DNA from: an uncultured Eubacteriales bacterium
Lineage (GTDB): Bacteria > Bacillota > Clostridia > Christensenellales > UBA1242
DNA length: 8,375 bases
Direction of reading: 5' to 3'
NCBI GenBank assembly: GCA_900557585.1
Contig: USTJ01000020.1
Coordinates: 1-8,375, forward strand
The position numbers and the translations under genes were made by a program. How positions within the stretch are numbered: the stretch's first letter is position 1; each line of letters starts with the position of its first letter. Below, in pieces: positions 1 to 5,519 of the stretch. The notes below the pieces were generated by a model that worked only from the letters and a program-made list of their open reading frames with translations, had not been told where the DNA came from and did not search any database.

Positions 1-2966
1 CCATCAACAATCGTATCCGCTGCACCTACCAGACTGATGACCAAATACATACTGATAATAATCAAAAAAGCAAGTGCAAAATAGCGAAATTTATTTTCTT
101 TGATATAGTCCAAAACTGCCTTGATTTCTTCATCTGAAACATAAGCACCTTGCAAACGTATTTTTTGGTTGCTGTCTTGACCTGAGAAGAGCATGTCTCC
201 TTGTCCAAGAAGTTTTTCAGCACCCGCTTCGTCCAAAATTGTTTTAGAGTCGACATATGATGAAAGCGCGAACGCAATTCTTGTTGGAAGGTTGTTTTTG
301 ATAACACCAGTAACAACATCGACAGATGGACGTTGTGTTGCAACAACCATGTGAATTCCGCAAGCACGTCCAAGTTGAGTGATACGTTGAATTTTGCCTT
401 CAACATCTTTTTTCGCAACACCCATAAGTTCGGCAAGTTCGTCGACAATGATAATCAGATATGGAAGGCGTTTTTCCTCTCCTTTTCTGATTTTGTCAAG
501 AGCGTTATATTGGTCAATTTTTTGGCACTCATTTTCCATGAGAAGTTGGAATCTTCTTTCCATTTCTTTAACTGCCCAATTAAGCGCATTGACAGCCTTT
601 GAGCAATCGGTGACAACCTCTGGAAGCATCAAGTGTGGCATGCGGTTATAACGTGAAAATTCAACACGTTTTGGGTCAATCATAATGAAACGAAGTTCAT
701 CTGGTGAGTGTTTGAACATAAGGCTCATGATAAGCGAATGCAAGAACACAGATTTACCAGAACCAGTTGAACCAGCAACCAAGCAGTGAACCATTTTTGG
801 CAAACTTTTAATGACAACTTCACCCGAAATGTTCTTTCCAATTGCAACAGGAAGTGGTCCTTTAAAGTTTTGAAATTCTGGCGATTCCAAAAGTTCGCGA
901 AGTCCAACCATGCTTGTTTTGTCGTTCGCAACCTCAACACCAAAAGCGTTTTTGCCTGGGATTGGGGCTTCAATACGAATTCCATGCTTTGCAGCAAGGT
1001 TCATGCTCATGTCCTTTTCATATGACAAAACTCTTGAAACTGGAATGCCAATTGGCATTGAAAGTTCATATCTTGTAACCTTTGGACCACGAACAACATT
1101 TATAACTTTTGCAGGGATTTTGAAAGTGTCAAGAGTCGCTTCCAAAATTGCAGATTTTTGTTTGTATTCAGCGCTATAATCAACATTTTCTTCTTTTGTG
1201 ATTTTCAAAAGATTTGTTGATGGCTTTTTATATTCGCGATTAAGTTGATTTTCAAAACTGATTTTTTCAACTTTTTGTTTTTCAGGAGTTCTTTGAACAG
1301 TTCTGTCAACCCTGTCAACACGGTTTTCGTTTCTTGTTTCGTTCAAAATGCCTGTGAAAGATTGGTTTTCGTCTTTAACCTCTCTTGCAGAAATTCCAAG
1401 TGATGAAGCATCTGCAAGCAAGTCTTCTGAACGAACTCTTCTGTCTGCACGTGAAAGGCGCGAACCAAATTCGGTGTTTGGAACCGCGTTTTCGTCGGTA
1501 TTTTCGGTTGTTTGATTGATTCCTGAAATTGTGTTTCTTCTTTCTTCTGAAAGATTTACACGATTCTCTCTTGCATTTCTGATTGAATCTTCGCGATTTT
1601 CACGAATATTTTCGCGAATGTCACGATTTTCACGATTCACAATTGGTTCTCTTGAAACAACGCCATCGTTTCTATCAAACACATTTCTTGTTTCGGTTTG
1701 ATTTTCGGTTGACTCGCCAAGAGGACGACCAAATGCAGACAAACGACCATTTTCTTCTTCATTTTGGCTTGTAAGATTGGTTTCTTCTGCTCTTCCAACG
1801 TTGGTTTGGTCAACTCTTGTTGGACGATATGAACCCCAACTTGTTTTTACCGAGCCATCATCGTTCATGTTATATGAAGTGTTCTCTTCGGCAGGTTTTT
1901 CTTCTGGCTTTTCAGATGCTTGGTCTTGATATTGCAAAGGTTTTGAAGCGTATTGTTTGCGCCAATCATTTCTTTCGTCACTTGAACGGTCAAAAATGTT
2001 TGGAACAGGGGCGCCGTTGCGATCTCCAAACAAAACCTCTCGTGCTGAACGTGGTTTTTCTTCTTCATCGTCTATTCTGTCTGCTTTTTGAGAGGTTGTT
2101 GCTGTTCCGAAAAGAAGATTTCTTGCTCGTTCTCTTTCTGCGTTTTGGTCACGATTATAGTTGGTTTTTTGTTCAGAATATTGAGGCGGAGTTCTTTGAA
2201 GTTCTCTTTCCTCTGGCTCTTGGACATTTTCATTTGTGCTGTCAAAAGTGGTTTCAAAAACAGCAGGGTTTTGTTCGTTTTCTGGTTCAGAAGATGGAAG
2301 ATTTGACAAAATTTCGTTATATTCATCACGTTTTTTCTCATCTTCGCCCGAAAAACTGTAAAAATCATCAGAAGCAAGCGACTCGCCAATGCCAGTTGGT
2401 TTTGCAGTTTCTTTCTTTTCAAGAAGTTTTGTGTCGCGACCTTGCTTTTTGTTATAGATGATATAATCAATCACAAGTCCAACAAAAACTGTTGCCAAAA
2501 TTGCAAACACAACATAGGTTGCTCCAAGCCCAATAAGAGCGCGGAAAAAGTATACAAAAATGCCAAGGAAAGCACCGCCAACAGTGATTCCCCCACTCAT
2601 TTTCAAGCAATATGAAAGATAACTTCCAAAATCAGAAAAGGTTTTGGCAGACTCCATCATGAATGGTGAAGAAAAAATTGTGTGCAAAAGACAAATGATG
2701 CCAAATGCAGACAAAACCAAATATGCCGTGAACTTTTTGTTGAACGAATATGACATATTAAGCGAAAGTGCAATTCCAATCAAGAACAAAAGCACAAAAA
2801 GTGGATAGCACATTGCGCCAAAAAGACCTTGGAAAAAGCGTCCAATGCCAAGAAACGAAGGGAAAATGCAAAGAACAAAGAAAATTACAGAAACAACAAG
2901 CATGCAAATGCCAGTAATCTGCTTTCCGTTAAGTTTTTTTGATGAAACTTTTTGTGGATTTTTCAT
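1..2966 (-). CDS. ftsK: DNA translocase FtsK/SpoIIIE, 3' end outside the window
   Basis: Septal ATP-driven DNA pump that clears chromosomal DNA from the closing division or sporulation septum. The reading frame is open for 988 codons and leaves the window without a stop. The ATG at 2966 follows AGGAG with a 6-nt spacer. Residues about 17-170 form the membrane domain (four or five hydrophobic segments, with a GGxxxGGAFLG turn before the last pair typical of the family). Residues about 175-605 are a polar Asn/Glu/Arg/Gln-rich linker. The alpha/beta motor begins near residue 610: GPKVTRYEL at 627, RIEAPIPGK, Walker A GSTGSGKS at 732-739, IDPKRVEFSRY, Walker B LIIIVDE with D842-E843, then ATQRPSVDVVTG and QGAYVSDEE. 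The motor looks intact and ends near residue 958. The expected gamma winged-helix DNA-reading domain does not follow. Instead there is a hydrophobic stretch (about 962-980) to the window edge. The gene is the second of a two-gene unit with the M16 gene. The family call is certain; the C-terminal end is not. Confidence 0.96.
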   Translation of the reverse strand, partial: MKNPQKVSSKKLNGKQITGICMLVVSVIFFVLCIFPSFLGIGRFFQGLFGAMCYPLFVLLFLIGIALSLNMSYSFNKKFTAYLVLSAFGIICLLHTIFSSPFMMESAKTFSDFGSYLSYCLKMSGGITVGGAFLGIFVYFFRALIGLGATYVVFAILATVFVGLVIDYIIYNKKQGRDTKLLEKKETAKPTGIGESLASDDFYSFSGEDEKKRDEYNEILSNLPSSEPENEQNPAVFETTFDSTNENVQEPEERELQRTPPQYSEQKTNYNRDQNAERERARNLLFGTATTSQKADRIDDEEEKPRSAREVLFGDRNGAPVPNIFDRSSDERNDWRKQYASKPLQYQDQASEKPEEKPAEENTSYNMNDDGSVKTSWGSYRPTRVDQTNVGRAEETNLTSQNEEENGRLSAFGRPLGESTENQTETRNVFDRNDGVVSREPIVNRENRDIRENIRENREDSIRNARENRVNLSEERRNTISGINQTTENTDENAVPNTEFGSRLSRADRRVRSEDLLADASSLGISAREVKDENQSFTGILNETRNENRVDRVDRTVQRTPEKQKVEKISFENQLNREYKKPSTNLLKITKEENVDYSAEYKQKSAILEATLDTFKIPAKVINVVRGPKVTRYELSMPIGIPVSRVLSYEKDMSMNLAAKHGIRIEAPIPGKNAFGVEVANDKTSMVGLRELLESPEFQNFKGPLPVAIGKNISGEVVIKSLPKMVHCLVAGSTGSGKSVFLHSLIMSLMFKHSPDELRFIMIDPKRVEFSRYNRMPHLMLPEVVTDCSKAVNALNWAVKEMERRFQLLMENECQKIDQYNALDKIRKGEEKRLPYLIIIVDELAELMGVAKKDVEGKIQRITQLGRACGIHMVVATQRPSVDVVTGVIKNNLPTRIAFALSSYVDSKTILDEAGAEKLLGQGDMLFSGQDSNQKIRLQGAYVSDEEIKAVLDYIKENKFRYFALAFLIIISMYLVISLVGAADTIVD
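1561..1650 (-). repeat. Short degenerate repeats in the FtsK linker
   Basis: About 30 codons (residues roughly 439-469 of FtsK) are dominated by Asn, Arg, Glu and Ile in a reiterated REN/RED/RDI pattern, for example NRENRDIRENIREN. At DNA level this shows as repeated tcacgatttt / ttcgcgaat blocks. The linker of FtsK is normally variable and low in complexity, so this is probably local expansion by slippage within a disordered tether. No fold or coiled coil is evident because proline and glycine are sparse but charged residues are evenly mixed. Confidence 0.6.
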
Positions 2967-2989
2967 TGTTTGCTCCTTTTAAACTTGTG

Positions 2990-4243
2990 TTAAATGTCAA
3001 TATATTTTGCAGAGTTAATATCGGTTGAATTTCCGAGATATGCGATATAGAGTTTTGTAAAGTCGAAAATGTCACGGAAAATGTCGTTTGCGTCTGAATA
3101 GGTTGTAAGTTCAACTTTCATCAGTTCGCTTGCAAGACTGTAACTTTGTTTTGCAATTGCAACTTCGCGAGCAGCGTTAACGCAAAGGTCAACCGAACGC
3201 TCGTTGTCTTTCAAGAAATTGATGATGAAAGCATTTTTTTCAATTTCAAACTCGTTTTCACCAATTCCAATTGCATTCATGTTTTTGATGCACTTTACAA
3301 CTTCGTCCATATAAACATTCACATTTTCAAAGTCTACGATGCATTCAATTGTAATTTTTCCGTTGTTTGCAAATTGTTCGTTATAGATTTTTTCGCTGTG
3401 GAAGAAATTTGCATTGCGAAGTTCATCTTTAATTCTTCTTTCAAGAAGAGGAACAATGATTGGAACAACATATTTACTGCTCGACTTATATGAAATTGCA
3501 GGAAAAGCAAACAAAATTCGGCTTTGATTTAGTTTTTTGTTTTTGCTTCTTTCGCCACCCATAAAGTTATCGATTTCTGCAACATATTTAAGTTTCTTAT
3601 AGTCTCCCCCTTCGGTGAAACGTGCATAGAAGGTTTTCATCACTTTTTCATAAACCGCATCAGCATCAATGTCGCCAACAATTGAAACAACCGAGTTCTT
3701 TGGAGTGAGCACTCTTTCAAAAAATTCTTTGCTGTCTTCTGCGGTCATTCTTGAAATTGTTGTTGTGGTTCCAAACTTTGGATTTGCAAGACCAGTTCTG
3801 TAAAAAAGTGCTTGGTTCACCATTCTGTTCAAAACATATGATGGGTTTTCTTGAAGTTTCACAATATCGGCCAAAAGAGAATTTCGAACAACATCTCCTG
3901 CAAGGTTTGCAAAAATTGATTCGAACGCAATTTCAGAAACAAGGTCGATTGCTTTTCCAACATTGTCGGCAGTTGTTGAAGCAACAATCAAAATGCTTTC
4001 TGCGGTGTTGTCGGTTTCAATCAAAATGCCATTGCTTTTTGCATAGGTGATAAGTTCACGATTTGAAGGGTGTCTTTTTGTTCCCATCAAAAGCATGCGA
4101 CTTGTAAATTCGCTAATTCCGCTTTCATAGTTTTTTTCACTTTGAGTTCCACTTGTAACATGCAAGCAAACTGATGCAAGTTTTGCGTCAGATTTTGGAA
4201 TGATTGAAACTCGAAGTCCGTTTGGAAATGTTTTAAGTGCCAT
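2990..4243 (-). CDS. M16 (insulinase-like) peptidase homologue lacking the zinc motif
   Basis: A 417-residue protein, the usual length for a single two-domain M16B subunit. The ATG at 4243 has AGGAG 6 nt upstream. Family signatures include the N-terminal NGLRVSIIP strand, VCLHVTSGTQSE, the GIS..MLLMGTKRHPS segment at 42-60, FGTTTTISRMTAED near 158-170, and NSVVSIVGDID near 183-193. In active members the segment reads HxxEH inside GxxHFLEHM. Here the corresponding residues are E45-F-T-S48-R49, so both histidines and the catalytic glutamate are gone. The downstream glutamate ligand region (near 120-130, RNSLLADIVKLQENP) also lacks the expected EE pair. This is therefore probably a non-catalytic subunit or chaperone-like partner, comparable to degenerate members of the paired Bacillus YmfF/YmfH type. 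No signal peptide is seen, so it is likely cytoplasmic. It is 23 nt upstream of ftsK and surely cotranscribed. Bacillus subtilis also has M16 genes near spoIIIE, which supports a conserved association. An active partner is not in this window. Confidence 0.9.
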   Translation of the reverse strand: MALKTFPNGLRVSIIPKSDAKLASVCLHVTSGTQSEKNYESGISEFTSRMLLMGTKRHPSNRELITYAKSNGILIETDNTAESILIVASTTADNVGKAIDLVSEIAFESIFANLAGDVVRNSLLADIVKLQENPSYVLNRMVNQALFYRTGLANPKFGTTTTISRMTAEDSKEFFERVLTPKNSVVSIVGDIDADAVYEKVMKTFYARFTEGGDYKKLKYVAEIDNFMGGERSKNKKLNQSRILFAFPAISYKSSSKYVVPIIVPLLERRIKDELRNANFFHSEKIYNEQFANNGKITIECIVDFENVNVYMDEVVKCIKNMNAIGIGENEFEIEKNAFIINFLKDNERSVDLCVNAAREVAIAKQSYSLASELMKVELTTYSDANDIFRDIFDFTKLYIAYLGNSTDINSAKYIDI

Positions 4244-4287
4244 AGATTTCTCCTGCGTATAAATTTATTTATAATATTTCATATAAG

Positions 4288-4296
4288 ATTATAACA
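4288..4296 (-). promoter_or_regulatory. Extended -10 promoter for the M16-ftsK unit
   Basis: Read on the minus strand the site is TGTTATAAT, a perfect TATAAT hexamer (4293-4288) with the TGn extension (4296-4294). The -35 region at normal spacing would lie inside the preceding terminator hairpin and shows no good TTGACA, which fits an extended -10 promoter that does not need one. The expected leader to the ATG at 4243 is about 35-40 nt. This is a motif call only, without mapped transcription. Confidence 0.6.
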
Positions 4297-4297
4297 T

Positions 4298-4324
4298 AAA
4301 AAAATCTGTTATAAAAACAGATTT
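4298..4324 (-). terminator. Rho-independent terminator after the deacetylase gene
   Basis: A perfect 9-bp inverted repeat (aaatctgtt at 4302-4310 and aacagattt at 4316-4324) with a 5-nt loop. On the minus strand it is followed by a T run, partly shared with the stem. It lies about 38 nt past the deacetylase stop codon. The stem is AU-rich, so efficiency may be moderate. It directly abuts the extended -10 of the next unit. Confidence 0.8.
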
Positions 4325-4361
4325 CAAAACTTTTATAAAATTTTGGACATTTTTTACGACT

Positions 4362-5318
4362 TTATTGGTCTTTAATTGTATTTGACACGGTGTCAAGGGT
4401 CAGTTTTTTACCATTTATCGCCAAAACAATGTCTTCAAACGCCTTTGCGGTTTCTTTGGTTGGGTGCATCAAAATAAGGTCGCCCGAAACAGTTTCGCTT
4501 GTTGCTCGCATTTTGATAAGGTCTGCATTTTGGTCACGCCAGTCAATTGTGTCATGGGTCCACATGATTGTTTTATAGCCAAGACTCTCCGCTGCCGAAA
4601 TTGTGAACTTGTTATAACTTCCACCGGGAGGCGCAAACAAATTCATTTGAATTCCAAGAAGCTTCTTTACAGCCAATGTGCAATCATCAATCTCTTTTTT
4701 GTTTTGTTCAAAGCCAAGACGACCATGTTCTTTGTGATATGAGCCATGGTTTCCAATTTCGTGCCCCGCAGAATACATTTTTTTGAGCAATACTGGGTTT
4801 TCCTCCACCCAAGTTTTGCCAACAAAAAATGTTGCCTTTGCATTGTTCTTTTCAAGAACCGCAAGCATCTTCTCAAGATATTCGGTCCCCCAATATACAT
4901 TTATCATCAACGCAACGCGATTGTTTGTTTCGCTTCCTTTATAAATCACCCCATTATATTTCTTGAAAGTTGCAACAACATCTTCACCCCCAACAAAGCC
5001 ACACATAAGTGCAACAACAAAAACCATAAACACCAAACAAAAACTCACAAGCCCATGCAAAATAACTTTTTGCCCTTTTGTTTCTTTTTCTTTGCACTCT
5101 TTATTGTTTTCACAATGTCCAAACAACAATTCCCCGCTGTCTTGCTTTTGCTCGGTTTTCCTGCTGTCTTGCTTTTGCTCGGCTTTCCCTCTGTCTTGGT
5201 TTTGCTTGATTATTTCTACTTTATCTTGAATTTCATGCTTACCAGGTTCGAAGCCTTGATTTTCATTTTCTTTAACTTTGCCCAAACTATCTACACTCTG
5301 TTTCTTTTTAAAAATCAT
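4362..5318 (-). CDS. Membrane-anchored polysaccharide deacetylase-family (NodB) protein
   Basis: A 318-residue protein. The ATG at 5318 is preceded by GGGAG with a 6-nt gap from GGAG. Residues 1-84 are very hydrophilic (Lys/Glu/Gln) with a 9-residue repeat. Residues about 85-108 are one membrane segment, with the charged tail predicted inside, so the NodB domain (about 133-318) faces outward. Family members remove acetyl groups from peptidoglycan or other N-acetylglucosamine polymers using a metal held by Asp-His-His. Seen here: motif 1 MINVYWGTEY at 138-147 in place of the usual TFDDG, KATFFVG at 161-167, motif 2 GHEIGNHGSYH with H191 and H195, motif 3 FAPPGGSYN at 228-236 where the usual Arg is Ala, motif 4 MWTHDTIDW at 252-260, and motif 5 LILMHPT at 281-287. 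The two zinc histidines and the terminal His remain, but the catalytic-base and ligand Asp pair is replaced by N140-V-Y. It resembles the VDVAWG-like variant seen in some sporulation-associated Bacillota deacetylases, by memory only. Activity is uncertain. It is a single-gene unit between two terminators. Confidence 0.92.
   Translation of the reverse strand: MIFKKKQSVDSLGKVKENENQGFEPGKHEIQDKVEIIKQNQDRGKAEQKQDSRKTEQKQDSGELLFGHCENNKECKEKETKGQKVILHGLVSFCLVFMVFVVALMCGFVGGEDVVATFKKYNGVIYKGSETNNRVALMINVYWGTEYLEKMLAVLEKNNAKATFFVGKTWVEENPVLLKKMYSAGHEIGNHGSYHKEHGRLGFEQNKKEIDDCTLAVKKLLGIQMNLFAPPGGSYNKFTISAAESLGYKTIMWTHDTIDWRDQNADLIKMRATSETVSGDLILMHPTKETAKAFEDIVLAINGKKLTLDTVSNTIKDQ
5137..5210 (-). repeat. 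27-bp tandem repeat coding the deacetylase cytoplasmic tail
   Basis: Two near-identical 27-bp units (5137-5163 and 5164-5190, each starting ctgtcttgcttttgctcgg) and a third diverged part-copy from 5191. They encode 9-residue units QDRGKAEQK, QDSRKTEQK and QDSGE, which are polar and probably disordered. The repeat is in frame (27 = 9 codons), so copy-number change would alter only tail length. The near identity of two units suggests recent duplication. Confidence 0.85.
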
Positions 5319-5366
5319 ATCTTTCTCCCATATATAATATGATTTTCAAAAACAAAATATTTAAAA
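5319..5366 (-). promoter_or_regulatory. Upstream region of the deacetylase gene, promoter inferred
   Basis: Because a strong terminator precedes it, the deacetylase gene needs its own start signal in these bases. The minus strand is almost entirely A/T, with TATTAT (5339-5334) as the best -10-like hexamer, but this sits very close to the ribosome binding site (5329-5325) and no convincing -35 lies at 16-18 nt. The promoter is therefore placed by logic rather than by a clear motif. Confidence 0.3.
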
Positions 5367-5403
5367 CAATAAAATAAAACCCCTTGCATTTTTGCAAAGG
5401 GTT
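5367..5403 (-). terminator. Strong intrinsic terminator after the surface-protein gene
   Basis: An 11-bp inverted repeat (5378-5388 and 5393-5403) with a TTTT/AAAA tetraloop, containing one G-T pair in the middle of the stem. On the minus strand the GGGGTT arm is followed by TTATTTTATT, a good release tract. On the plus strand the same stem is followed by ttaaa and eight T, so it could work in both directions, although no plus-strand gene is seen. It lies about 115 nt past the stop codon of the surface protein. Confidence 0.85.
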
Positions 5404-5519
5404 AAATTTTTTTTACATTAGTTTTTAATATAAAACGCTTATGTCATGCTTAATATAAGCACTCGCTCTTTTTCGTTTTGATGTTTGTTTTTCAAAGCAC
5501 ATTTCACATTAAAAACTTT
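5404..5519. other. 3' untranslated stretch of the surface-protein gene
   Basis: 116 bases between the stop codon and the terminator hairpin, with no coding potential. It holds two overlapping, mutually exclusive small inverted repeats: gctta/taagc at 5448-5460 with a 3-nt loop, and gcttat at 5437-5442 pairing with ataagc at 5455-5460. Neither has a T run of its own. It is probably just 3' UTR; a small RNA cannot be supported from this. Confidence 0.4.

Noticed and set aside
1817..2461. A 214-codon open frame on the plus strand
   Set aside because: It lies antisense to the FtsK linker, whose biased codons leave the complement open. It has no ribosome binding site and its product is rich in Phe, Leu and Cys with no family features.
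4746..5342. A 198-codon open frame on the plus strand opposite the deacetylase
   Set aside because: Its phenylalanine-rich product mirrors the Lys/Glu/Gln-rich tail of the real gene. The NodB motifs are on the minus strand.
5437..5460. Small overlapping hairpins as a riboswitch or small RNA
   Set aside because: The stems are only 5-6 bp, they lie downstream of a stop codon, and no promoter or conserved core is visible.
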